Source of the DNA: Diadema setosum
Lineage: Eukaryota > Echinodermata > Echinoidea > Diadematoida > Diadematidae
Reading direction: 5' to 3'
DNA length: 64,000 bases
Assembly (NCBI GenBank): GCA_033980235.1
Contig: CM067077.1
Span: forward strand, 7,372,602 to 7,436,601
The translations under genes and the position numbers were made by a program. Of the stretch, positions 24,070 to 35,674 are shown in pieces. The stretch's first letter is position 1; each line of letters starts with the position of its first letter. The notes beneath the pieces are model-generated. The model saw nothing but the letters and a program-made list of their open reading frames with translations. It was not told the DNA's origin and made no database searches.

Positions 24070-27000
24070 CACTACAAAAGACGTACTCATTTCTTAATTT
24101 TGTTTTGCTAACATACACTCGTACTGCCTTTGGAATGTATACAACAAGTTCTCAATTGTTAAATGGAAACCTCAGATCAAGGGGGAAAATGATACGGTGA
24201 GAAGAGGTGACACAGACAGACCTGTGAAAGCGACAAACCCTTTATTTAGATCGCCTTGTTTTACTTTTGTTTTGATATCTCAGCCATTTCAAAACGGATT
24301 TTTATCAAATAAACTTTGGATTCCTCTTTTTTAGTGTAGATACTTATTTTGAACCTAATTTACTTTCCCTGTGCTCAGACAGATTTTATCTCTTCCTATG
24401 CCATCCACCATGTCACACCTCTTTCACAATATGATACACTCCACTCTCCTTTTATACCCATCACCAAGGCACATCTCCATGCCCTACCAGTACATGAGCC
24501 ATTGTTAGAATTTCCCTCTATTTCTCCTTATTGGTTTCCCTGTAATGATTTGTGCAACCATCCTTGTTACGAATTTACATATAGGAGTCATGAATAGTAA
24601 TCCATCCTCTGTTGAGATCCTGTGTTGAGCCTCTTGAATAGTCAGATCCTCTGCTGACTTATTTGCATGTAACGAATATTTCCTGAATGTCAAATGTTAT
24701 ACAAGAATCATACAATAAAATTGCTGGGAAGGACAGTTCGCCAGCAGATCCCCTCCAAGCAAGACCTGCGTCAGCTGCCTCCTTACTACCACCAAGTTGT
24801 ACTGCCTTTAAGAATATGAGAGCGAACCCGGAGCCCTACATTAGCATTGTATCCTCTGTATCTCGCAAAAGTTAAAAGTTGACTCCTCACCTCAACCAAT
24901 ACTATACCATGCCTTTAATCTTTCTCCAAAGAAAAGATGTGCTGGGAAACTCAAAGGTGCGAAATTTAAATGATGGTAAGATGTTGATATCTCCAGAAAA
25001 CATACCTCGAAATACCTCAATGAATCAAAGACTAACCTCCTAAAACTTACCGTGACAAGTCATCTTGGTCGGGTCTGGGCTCCACTCGCCATTTTGCTGG
25101 CAGTAGATAACCGTGGCTCCCTTGGCGGTGTACATGACGTCATCAACACATGATAGAGTCACTTCGGAGTTGGCAGGGTAACTCTCCAGCTTGGGAGACA
25201 CGCGAACGAGCTTGTCGTCCGACAGAGAAGGTGGCGCGCACTCTACAACAGAATGAACCAAAAAACACAACTTGTCATTGTGGCAACGGAGAAGCCTTTA
25301 AAACAGCAAAAATGACATTTCTGTACCCATTATTTTTCTTGTAGGCATCATCTGACTTTTTTAATCACATTTTTTAATCATTTTTCTTGTAATATCTCAG
25401 CTCAAGGGCCAGAAAGTCTATTATAATTATTGATAATACGCTTGATTGAATACAATACCGGCGATTATTGCAATGCCATTCAGTTTATTCCATTTTCTTC
25501 TTCCACAGAAAATGATATACGAGCATTACAAATGATCTTAAGTACACAATATCAGTTGACTGCACGATGAAAAACCAGAGGCTCTCTTACAATATTACTT
25601 CCCTGTTAATAATTTTGTTACAAAACAAATATTCGACTGGTGATTTTGCTGCTCTTAATTTTGACACAAGAGTACAAGTTTTAGTGATTTTGTTCCAAAA
25701 TAATTGATTTTTTTCTGAACAGAACCACACATGGTTCCTTTCGGCGCGCCATAGCCGAGGCCTTTGAGGAGAGAAATGGAAGAAAGTATTGCAAGTAAGA
25801 GAGGCAAAGAAAAATGTAGACAGACACACGACTATCTTTTATAAATAAAAATAATGTATACTCTAATACAGGTGTGTAAAACAGTGGCTGGCTGTTCATC
25901 CTACCGTGACACGTGGGCAAGGTCTCTGGTACCCAAACACCATTCTCACAAGCTGCCTCCACGGGCCCGAGTGGGGTGCCCTCATCGGCGCATGCGTACT
26001 GGATAACTTCCTCGTTGTCGTAGACAGTCTTGCTTCCGTCTGGGCCAGAACCGACGGGGAAGTGGAGCACGCCAGACTCCACAGTGGGAGCCTTACATTG
26101 AGCTATTCACCGTTCAATATGAAAGAGAAATATTAGCTAGTGATATCAGTATTGGAGCAAAGCATACTAAAATAAGCCAGCCGAATAAACAGACCAACAA
26201 TCACACAAGTATTTGATACAACCTATCTCTCTCTTCTTTTCCCGCCTTTTCAGTATAAACTGCAATGCAAATATTTTGAACTATGTGAAGCAATATTTTT
26301 CTCCTAGGAGTATTTTCCTGGCAATCACGGCTTTACATTTTAGGCCATATCGGTGCACTTTCCCTCTCATCGTCTGTAATCAACTAATTAATTCAATGTT
26401 ATTTCTCAAAAGTCTATTTATTTGCTGTTGTTATTGTTGTCGTTGTTTTTGTTAGTATCTTTCATAATTGTTAGTTCTATATTTTCTGCTTATTATCACT
26501 TTATATGAATAACTGTATTACTTTCTACTTTTGGCACCAAAAGAAGAGTGAATTGTTGTAATGTACTGCCGTAAAAGGAACATAAGTTTGAAATTGTAAT
26601 TTGACATTTAAAAGTACAGCAGCAGCTAAAAACAGAACTAAATTGAAGTGAAAAGACAATATAGGTAAACTTGTTGTTCATGATTATGACGCATATTATA
26701 CATGGTGGTGGCACGATATGAGAGCTCACCTGATACATTGTCTATTCCACAATGAAATTCATTATTGAAAGAACCTTGGAAAAAAACAGCAAAAACAAAC
26801 AAAGATACGACATTTAGTGGGAAATTGTCATGAAAACAGCTAGCGATGAAAAAAAGTAAAGAAACATTAGTAGTCAGTTTGGCAATCCGTCACTTTTTCT
26901 TTGACACTCATCTCCTTAACACAATGATTGTCAACCATATCGCATGTCGATGCATGTGTGCGTGTATAGTTGGAGGAAATGGGGGGGGGGGGGGGGGGTT

Positions 27001-27751
27001 ACCCAAACATTCGTTGTCCTCTATCCGTGGACTCCACTCGCCCGAGTCCATACAGTAGGAGTAGTCCGAACCGGACTGCGTGTAACCATCCCTGCAGGAG
27101 ATCGTGACGCGGGACCATGTCGTGTACGACGACTCGGCAGGAGTTACGAGAACATTGTCAAGGCCAGACGGCAATGTACAGTCTTTGATAGAAGAGGGGT
27201 ATAACGGGATAATCATAGCAAATAAGTGATGGCGTGATGCGATGACCATTTTTCTTATTTATGTTAATATGCAAACACACACATACACACACACACACAC
27301 ACGCATTCACATAAATAGATACTTAAAACATACATAAGTATACAATATGTTATCGGCTTAGAGGATACTATTTGTGCGACTATGGTATAACATTGCACAC
27401 ACAATCACAAGGATTATGATTAATCTAATCAAAGCTTATTCAATCATGTCCAGAGAGAAAGCTAGGATTATTGAGATCTCGATGTCAAAACTGAAAACAT
27501 AATGATTCATATATTGCTCGCTGACCACCAAACCGCGTGAACAACACTACCATAGAGACAAATTGTGATCTATAATGATTAGTGTGAATTGGTTTGGCAA
27601 AGTTTCGTTATGCATTTTGAAAGAGATTTTACGCTCATGCTTCAAGTAAAAGAAACAACGCCATACTTGAGTCATGAATAATCTTACCAGCAGATGTCCT
27701 TTTGAAAGCAACTGCTATCAACGCCAAACAGCAAATCGTTCCTAGCTTCAT
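22864..27751 (-). CDS. Gene C: secreted protein with four Sushi/CCP modules
   Basis: Five exons (27751-27688, 27182-27003, 26102-25905, 25242-25051, 23063-22864) give 834 nt including the stop: 277 residues. The start MKLGTICCLALIAVAF is a signal peptide. Four CCP modules follow, one per phase 1-1 exon, alternating between two subtypes. Subtype a (modules 1 and 3) has the C...SC...YC...C pattern; subtype b (modules 2 and 4) has longer N-terminal loops and a V/L-GP motif before the third Cys. The last module ends VTCK then TAG, with no TM helix or GPI-like tail, so it should be secreted. CCP modules bind proteins or glycans in complement-like and adhesion proteins; the ligand is unknown. It sits between genes A and B on the same strand and is most like the N-terminal part of B. 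A possible AATAAA is at 22228-22233. Confidence 0.8.
23290..23655. mobile_element. Inverted-repeat element with ribozyme-like arms
   Basis: Two arms of about 110 bp (23290-23399 and 23544-23655) are inverted copies starting AGTGTGAAAAGAAGAGCCAG, next to a (TA)n tract. Each arm holds a CTGATGA...GAAA-like core. It may be a Penelope-like-retroelement-derived piece or a MITE; the family is unresolved. Confidence 0.55.
23751..23997. mobile_element. MITE copy 1 in a TA repeat
   Basis: Inverted ends of about 33 bp begin GAAGAGTTTGTTTGCAAAAA. The element is inserted in (TA)n and is nearly identical to the copy at 61647-61890, so it is a recently mobile mariner-like MITE. Confidence 0.75.
24255..24915. 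mobile_element. Dispersed MITE family member, interrupted
   Basis: GATATCTCAGCCATTTCAAA at 24272 and a matching tail (TCTCGCAAAAGTTAAAAG, TATACCATGCC) at 24860-24915, separated by about 550 bp of unrelated sequence, which suggests a later insertion. It lies in the gene C intron before exon 5. Confidence 0.4.
25051..25242 (-). CDS. Gene C exon 4: CCP module 3 (subtype a)
   Basis: Cysteines in ECAPP, VTLSCVDD, VIYCQQNGEWSPDP and MTCHG. It is 192 bp, phase 1-1, with acceptor TTCTGTTGTAG and donor CACG|GTAAGT. Confidence 0.87.
25905..26102 (-). CDS. Gene C exon 3: CCP module 2 (subtype b)
   Basis: Cysteines in QCKAP, YACADEG, EAACENGVW and PTCHG, with LGPVEAAC before Cys3 and the module Trp in NGVWVP. 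It is 198 bp, phase 1-1. It resembles the second CCP of gene B (VLVGPDAATC...GTWDP). Confidence 0.87.
27003..27182 (-). CDS. Gene C exon 2: CCP module 1 (subtype a)
   Basis: Four cysteines in CCP spacing: DCTLP, VTISCRDGY, DYSYC and NECLG, with the Trp of GEWSP before the last Cys. It resembles the first CCP of gene B strongly (VTP-x-x-SSY-x-x-W-x-R-[VI]-T core). Phase 1-1. Confidence 0.87.
27688..27751 (-). CDS. Gene C exon 1: signal peptide
   Basis: ATG is at 27751 in context CGAAATGA. It encodes MKLGTICCLALIAVAFKRTS and ends GCTG|GTAAGA in phase 1, a compact signal-peptide exon like those of genes A and B. Confidence 0.8.
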
Positions 27752-27920
27752 TTCGGCCGTCAGTAATTATCTCACACACATACAGACAATGGATGCAATA
27801 TGAGTGTCGACCAATATTACTCGTAGGGAATATCTATGCAGTCGTTCTTTGCAGATTACAAATCTGTAAACTGAGCACAATATCAACGAAGAGGTCAGAG
27901 GTTTCAAATGCGGATGTTCT

Positions 27921-27950
27921 TTACCATTGTGACTTCATCGGGGTGCCATT
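27921..27950 (-). other. Possible orphan terminal mini-exon
   Basis: After a good acceptor (TTCTGTTTTCTAG) the minus strand encodes NGTPMKSQW and TAA in phase 0. The sequence GGCACCCCGATGAAGT resembles the gene A terminal exon (GCCACCCCGAAGTA). It lies 170 bp upstream of the gene C start. It could be an alternative last exon of gene A or the relic of a lost neighbour. Confidence 0.3.
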
Positions 27951-27999
27951 CTAGAAAACAGAAAGAAACTACACACCGTTCTTGGCAATAAAGACTTCG

Positions 28000-29086
28000 G
28001 ATTAATATTTAAACTCGGGTAAACATCGTATACAATGTGCATTCCAGGTGGGCATGGTTGAGCATTATACGTGTAAGAAACTATAGTTTGTGTTTGGTGT
28101 GATGTTTGGACTGCTTATCTGATCATGTGTTTGCTTGAGGTGGTGACATGATCGATGAGCTGTGATAAGCAGTTGATTTTTGGAGATCAAAGTGAGTGTG
28201 CCAAAACTTGTAAATAATTATGGCAGTGGTTCATTATATCAGCGAACATTTTTATTAATATCATTATTCTTTGCATGGTTTATATTATTGTTGTGTTCTA
28301 ATCATGACACGTTATATTGTTCTGATATCACTGTTAAAATCGTTGTTTTTAAAATATCGATATTACCATCGGTTGTGTTGTGAGGTTTGTTTGTTTGTTT
28401 GTTTGTTTGTTTGTTGCTGTTGTTGTTGTTGTCGTTGTGTCTTCTTTTGGGGGGAGAAAATCTGTGCGTTGTGATCAAGCACAAGCATAAAATTGGAAAA
28501 CACTTCTCCATGTATAAGCTGACGTAGATAACTATGATGGTACAGGTTTCATCAAACTCGGACATAAGCCCCCCCCCCCAAAAAAAAAAAAAAAATGAAT
28601 AAATAAATAAATAATAATAATAATAATAATAATAAATTTAAAAAAAATAAATAAATGAATAAATAAATAAATAAATAAAAAATAAGTTAAAGAAAATGCA
28701 ATAAAACAGTGATGATTAGACTCTGCTTAAATTACCCCTTCGAGGAAGGTTTCCTATTCTATGAAGCATTCTTTTTACCGCTTCTAAAGCGGTGCACTTG
28801 ATTATAATCACTGCTTCACTGAACTCAAGGTCGTAAATTTGCTTAGAATCCCTTTACATGATCGAATAGACGAGTGCAACGGCGCACACGCACGCACACA
28901 GAAGGACACTTACATACATGAATACATATTGTGTGCACTTTGACCAGCATGTCTTGACAATTACAAAAGGCAATATAGATAGGTTAAACGCTAGCGGGAT
29001 TTATGCTGAAAAAGCACCCGTGTATAAATGACAGATATGTTATATATTATGCTTATATACATATGCATATATTATACATACATATC

Positions 29087-29152
<66 letters not shown>

Positions 29153-30440
29153 CTGTACATTGATGATAATATAAATACATATTTACATACATCCACACAC
29201 ATGGAACAGCAAATCTCATAATCATTAACATAATTATCATCATCAACAGCTAAAGCATTGAAAGCATCGTATCTATTATCAATTATCTATTATCTATTAT
29301 CGCCACTATACTATTATAGGCCCTCAAATTCTGAACTGCAATATACAGGTTAGGTTGCATTTGCTCCTATAGTCAGACATAATCAAACACAGTTTGCTAG
29401 AAGACGACCATGGATCTCGTGGTCGACATTAAAACCCGTTAAGGAATAAGCAGTACGGACACTTTGTGTGTACCCTGATCTATAGCATCTTGACCATGAC
29501 ATATATTTTTTCAAAGGATTTTACGTTGTTGTGATCACTCGTGAGCAAAGAACTCGAAAGCAGAGAGCGTTTGGGCGAGATCTGAGACTGTAATTACCAT
29601 TCATGACCAAGAGAAAGCCTAAACCGGCATTCGTAAATTGTGCGAAGATCATGTTCGCATTTGGGAAATTCATAACTTCATTTTCAAAACCAAAACCAAG
29701 TGATAACATTTTCCCATCAATTTCAATATGAACGTTTAATTACTTTTTAAGGTAATAGCTTTAATTTTGCCAAGATTTGTCTGCATTGGGACAATGATGT
29801 AAAGTGATCTTTACATCTTTTCTGACCAGTAGCAATGAAATCTCTCACTATCAATGTGACTACTGAAACCGGAAGGCCGCCACAGGAACGCGCCCATGTT
29901 TTGAAACCTTGTTGTATTGTGTCTGCGCTTTTCGACCGCGCAGTACAGCCGAAAAAAAAAAAAAAACATGACACGAAATGTATACTTTGGGACCAGTTAC
30001 GACTCAGTTCCAATTTGGACGTACTATCATCATCATTAGGTGTAAAACTTGATTTCTTAATAAAAACAGCTATGCAAGTTTTCCCTAGTTATAGGAATTG
30101 TTTGTAATGATGATACAGGTGTGTGAATGACTTCACACAAAATCAATATATAGTGGTTTTATATCTTAGGCACAGTGTAAGGAAATTTGTATTGGAATCA
30201 AATGCCAAACATCAGCAAATGTAAAACAACAGCGACAACAAACAAACAAACAAACAACAAAAAGGCCAGCATAATAGACATTCACTTTTCTAAAAGTTTA
30301 TTGCGAGAAAGTGCAACGGGATGAAGAAAATGATTGCCAGCATAAGAGTAAACAATATACTAAAAGCCAATTCATAGTTGATATCATATTCATTTCAAAA
30401 GGTCGTAAAATCATGTTTCAACAGAGGGTTACACGTTGCT
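28000..30440. other. Intergenic region between gene A and gene C, part 1
   Basis: No supported exon. (TTTG)n at 28386-28415, A/T-rich AAAT repeats at 28600-28680 and (TA)n at 29090-29150. Confidence 0.55.
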
Positions 30441-30446
30441 AAAGTC

Positions 30447-31935
30447 CAATTATTTATTAATTATTTATTAATGATATTTCCGAATCTGTATATTCATGTT
30501 CCTGTAATGTATTCGCAGATGATGTAGTAATTTATTGTTCGCACAAAGATACTGATAGAGTTACATCAATGTTGCAAAATGATCTGAACTCGATATATAG
30601 ATGGTACAAGAGAAACAGATTAAGTATTAAGTTAGATAAGACTAAGGTAATGTTATTAAGTCCACGGTGCTCCAAAAGTTTGAATATTTTTCTTGATGGA
30701 AAAAGGATTGAACAGGTTCATGATTTTAGGTATTTGGGTGTTATAATAGACGACCATCTTCATTGGGATGCACACGTACAAAATTTAGCCAAATCTATTT
30801 CTATGAAATTATTTATGTTACGAAAAATGAACCAATTTTTTGATAAAGATTCACTTAAACTTTTGTATACTGCAGTTGTTCAACCGTGTATTGATTATTC
30901 ATGCTCCGTTTGGGGAAATTGCTCTGCTAAAAATAAAAATATTCTATATCGATTACAAAAGAGGGCAGCACGAATTATCACATCAAATTTTGATTACGAA
31001 ACTGCAAATGGGAATGACATAATCAAGGTTTTGAATTTGCAAGCATTTGAAAATAGAAGGAATTATTTTTTGTCAACGCTCATGTAAAAATGCATCCATG
31101 GACTTGCCCCCACCCGAATGTGCAATAATATTGAGATGATTTTTGACAGGCATGGGTTTAACACAAGAGCAGCTGATTCTTTGAATGTGGTACCACCTAA
31201 ACCGAATGTAGAGTGTTTTAAAAGCTGTTTTAGATATGCAGGAGGAAAGGTATGGAACTCACTACCAAATGTTTTAAAGAAATCAAAGTCATTGTCAGCT
31301 TTTAAGTTGTTATATAAGAAAATGTATTTTCACTGATTTTATCAAACGCCCTGGTTTTACATAATATGTACCATATTATTTTTGTCACACTGTGTTACCC
31401 ACACTTGCCTGGTGCAAATTATGTGTGCATGAATCCATGAATGTGTGTTATGGGTATACATGCATTCGACTGTTTAGGTTAAACGGGCATGACTGCCAGA
31501 TTGCATGTAATCTATTTATTAGTGTAGATTTTTACATAGAATTTCTATCTGCTTTTTATGATCGTGGGCTTGTTGATTCAAGTCCTTTCTGGCAGAGTTT
31601 TTACATTCCTTTTGTACACCAAATGGTATGATTGTGTATATAATCTTGCATCATTTTATTCACTGTTTTAATATATTCTTTTGCATCATATTGTTTCATT
31701 ATATTATACTTAGACTGGTTACTACTGATTTCAATTTAACGTATTGCTCTTTTCAGCTCTGATTGCTTGTTTAATTGTAGTGGCTTTTATGCTTATATTC
31801 ATGTAACATGATTTTTGTATTCATATAGTTGGATTGTACAGGACCTTGATGTAAAACAGCATTCACTTGCTGATCTTGTTATCCTGTCAAAATATGTTGA
31901 AATAAAATAAAATAAAATAAATAAAATAAAATAAA
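30447..31935 (+). mobile_element. 5'-truncated LINE fragment with one internal stop
   Basis: The plus strand encodes FADDVVIYC (RT catalytic box), then RLSIKLDKTKVMLLS and FRYLGVIID, and C-terminal motifs ending KVWNSLPNV. The frame is cut by one in-frame TAA at 31085-31087 and then continues in the same frame to about 31336. The 3' end is an AAATA-type simple repeat at 31900-31935. The 5' end is missing, as the fragment starts just before the FADD motif. A different lineage from the minus-strand LINE at 33-34.8 kb. Confidence 0.85.
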
Positions 31936-33002
31936 TTATATCACTAAGCCTGGATTTCGATTATTGTGCATCTCACTTTGTTCGCACATTGTTCCTATTT
32001 CATGTTATTGTTTTCTTGTTTTTGCGTTTGTTTTTATTCCCGAATTCAATATCAGAGAGTGAAGAATACCTGTCCGTCATAATTTCGTATTTGGAGTGAA
32101 CAATAGCCAATTACAGTATCACAGCGCACAATAAATTGGCAGAAAAGGTAAGAGGGCTACAGCAGCAATAAACAAATGATGACCAAGCCCATCATTATGT
32201 GTCCTCGTTTCCCAATCCCTCCGAACTCCCCTTGAACTCCCCCTAAACCTGGTGTGAAAGAACAAGGCTTGTACTTGCATCTTGCGGAATATCTTGGGTT
32301 AGTATTTCTTACTTGCTAAAGTTATGTGCGATTAACAAAGACTAGATTACAATAATGGAAATGGAATCCATGAAGAATTATTCGAGCGTCAAATGCTAAG
32401 ATATTGATTTCGTGAAGTCAAACTATAGCATTCCTTTTATTTGTTCATGGTTGGTTATAATTTGTTATCTTTAAATATAATTTACACCAATACTAGCTTG
32501 GATAAAGATCTTAAGCTCATAATATGCAATGAAAGCAACTATAATCTATAGAAAGTAGGAGAAAGGCAAGTTTCACTGTATATTTGCAATTTAAGCGAAA
32601 GATCGAAAGTTTGGAAGAGCTATAGATCCTTAATTTGCAAAAGATTTATCGTCATTACAATTTTTTCCCTCAGTCTTCACTTGTCGACATGTTTTACAAG
32701 CATTTTCATCCTTCAGAATTCCACCGTAACTTCCTCTGTATCTTACAATGTCTTAATTTCACAGTGCTCTTCGTTCAGTCAATCTAGAAAGCGATGAACT
32801 GCGTTCGTATTTAACTTATGAGACAGAGTCCATAAGAGGACATACTTCATACAACTAAATCAAAAGCAATTAAAGACACATGTATAACACTCTGTGAAGA
32901 TGGTGTCATCACCTAAGCAGAGGGGAATCAATAAGATAAACGAGACTGAGCTGCAATGAATAACAATCGACGAGGGAATTGGACTTCTGTTCATCTTGTT
33001 CT
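31936..33002. other. Intergenic DNA between two LINE fragments
   Basis: AT-rich sequence with no convincing coding or RNA feature. Confidence 0.5.
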
Positions 33003-34802
33003 TTTTTTTTTTTAGTTCAACTTTATTTTCATTTCCATTACATAAACAGGAGAAATTATATTCAATGCATAAACAAAACAAATTTGTAGTAATTTCGATA
33101 AACGTACATCAACAATATACATGTGATGATGAGTAACGACATACAATTGCATTTATAAGGTATATACAGTTTACATATGCATATTACACGAATGGTTAAT
33201 GGAAATGGAGGGTCCCACTAAAAAGCCAAGCTTGTACGATATGGGACCCTCAGAAATACATAAAAAGCAAATAATGGCTTCATGAAACTACAAACAAATA
33301 TATGAAACAAAATCAAAGAAACCAATGTCAACTGACAAGAAATGTCACCTGACAAGAAGTGATATAACAGGAAAGAACGAAAAAAACAAAATGGGAAAAA
33401 AATGAAACTGCAACACACGCCATCGTGGACACAAGCAAACAGATTTCCAGGATGTATAGGAGTAGTAATACGCACCCTTGAATGATATTGTGAATATAAG
33501 GATTGGGTACATATACCAGAAAAACTACAAAAGCGCGGACATATTAAAAGCAAAGAATAGACACAATGATGCATTGTTCGATGACTGTCATATTTGAGGA
33601 GAACTTATATTCGACAGATTATTTTACTCTCATGATAGAAAATAATTGATGTGTAATGATTAATGCATAAAAATAAGTGATAACTTAATTGAGTTCATGA
33701 AACAAACCTAGTTCGGTAATATGTTATAAGATTTCAATAAAAATAATTTCAATTTATTCTTGAAAGAATTCAAAGTTCGTACTGTTACAATATCATTAGG
33801 AAGTGAGTTCCAAAACTTTGGCCCATCATAAATAAAGGTGTTCTGAGCCAGAAGAGTTCTGAAAAAGGGCAAATGAAACTCATTCGAACGCCTTGTTGGG
33901 TAATTGTGGACGGACTGATTTCTTGGAAACATTGTTTCAAATATATTTGGAAGATTTTTTTTATCATAATTAAACATAAATTGTCCTAGGTTATACAGAT
34001 ACAAATCCTTGATTTTCAATATTTTGTTTTCAAAAAATAACGGGTCAGTATGAGACAGAAATGCAGTATGACATATAATACGGAGTGACTTCTTTTGTAA
34101 TAAAAGTAATTTATCTAAGAATGTGTGATATGTGTTTCCCCAAGCAAGAATACCATAATTTAAGTATGGCAATATGAGAGATGAATATAATGTAATAAGG
34201 GACGAAAAAGGAAGACAAAATTTAACCTTGTTGATTATACCAATATTTCGTGAAATAATTTTACATATACTATCAATATGGAATTTCCATGAAAGCCTAT
34301 TATCAACTGTTATTCCCAGAAATTTAATATGGGAAACAATTTCCAGTGGAGTCCCATCAAAAACAATGTCAACAGGTGGTTTCTCTATACAGTTGCTCAA
34401 AAACATATATTTTGTTTTTTGAAGATTGAGAGATAATTTATTTGCCTTTATCCATTCGGCGACTTTTTCTAATTCAGAGTTTATTGTATTTACAAGAGTA
34501 AGAGGATTATTGTGCGAAAAAAATAAATTTGAGTCATCCGCAAAGAGAATAAAGGAAAGAACATCTGATGACCTACAAAAATCATTTATATAAACAAGAA
34601 ACAAAAGCGGACCTAATAAACTTCCCTGTGGGACCCCACATTTGATATTCAACATTTGTGAATTATACCCATTCAAAGAGACATATTGCTTCCTGTTCAT
34701 GAGGTAGCTCCTGAACCACTCCAAGGCCTTCCCACGCACTCCATAATGATGTAATTTATCAAGTAAAATATCATGATTAATGGTGTCGAAGGCCTTGGTT
34801 TC
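33003..34802 (-). mobile_element. 5'-truncated non-LTR retrotransposon (LINE)
   Basis: An open frame from about 34800 to 33708 carries reverse-transcriptase motifs KAFDTINHDIL, GVPQGSLLGPLLFLVYINDF and FADDSN, followed by the usual LINE C-terminal region ending in WNSLPNDI. The element begins inside the RT domain, so it is a dead-on-arrival copy, but the remaining frame has no stop. The 3' part holds a hairpin (33208-33253), an AATAAA at 33022-33027 and a short poly(A) at about 33002-33013. Similar to CR1/Rex/Jockey-type LINEs; exact clade not assigned. It starts about 15 bp after the gene A stop. Confidence 0.85.
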
Positions 34803-34816
34803 CTAGTGTGGGTCGT

Positions 34817-34834
34817 TTACTTCGGGGTGGCATC
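34817..34834 (-). CDS. Gene A exon 13: terminal coding exon
   Basis: It encodes DATPK and then TAA, after the acceptor TTTTTTCTTTCAG, in the required phase 0. The coding part is only 18 nt. A LINE fragment starts about 15 bp beyond the stop. A similar mini-exon exists at 27921-27950. Confidence 0.5.
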   Translation of the reverse strand, partial: DATPK

Positions 34835-35631
34835 CTGAAAGAAAAAATACAACGAAAAAACGAAGCGGGTAAATTAAGACATATTTATACCATTGTGAGC
34901 CACATATAGACAGAGCATAATAATAAAGGACAGGTCAATAGATATCGGAAGATAATACCTAACATAAATCACTGAACAGAAGTGCAAAAATAAATGGTTC
35001 ATGACTATTTGTGTCTGCTTTGATTTCTTCGAATGTTTGTAAATAAATGTTCACATTTTTGACAGACATCCTTTGAAGGTTTTGCTTTACTATTAAGCGA
35101 CTACAAGGTACCAACATTTCAGGTAGCGGTCATGCAAGAGCTGACTGGAAATCTTTGTTCGAAGTATGAACAGAAACGTGAAACACAATGTTCATTAGTA
35201 GTGGCATAAGGCCACGGTGGCACCTTCACACAATGGAGAAAAAAAATCTAAAAAGTCATATGATAATTCAATCAGGGCTCTTTCAAAACAGTTTAAGCAA
35301 TATATCTCCAGGGGTCCTGATGACATAATCAATATACCAGCTTTTTCCCTGTAGCCATGATTTTGACATTCGGGTAAAGAAGGACATCGCTAATGAAACT
35401 TCTTGTCCGATTGGGACATTTGAAAACCCCAGGCGGGATTCGAACTCGTAACCATGGTAACCTCCCGGTCGAAAAAAAGGGTGCTTGATTCTGAAGAAAA
35501 TGGGAGATTCCCGGCTTCACAAAAGACGCATAATGCTGTTGAATATTGACCTCCTTACCGTGTTGTGTGTGAGTTTGTGTGGATGTGCGTGTGTGCGTTT
35601 GTGGATTTGTGTGGTTGTTCCTGTGTGCGTG

Positions 35632-35674
<43 letters not shown>

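Noticed and set aside
23749..24111. 120-codon plus-strand frame (and a similar one at 61447-61926)
   Set aside because: Both are read-through of a MITE plus flanking TA repeats; the shared peptide reflects the transposon copy, not a gene.
35430..35470. tRNA gene on the minus strand
   Set aside because: A B-box-like sequence is present but no A box, anticodon arm or acceptor stem could be drawn; more likely a SINE fragment.
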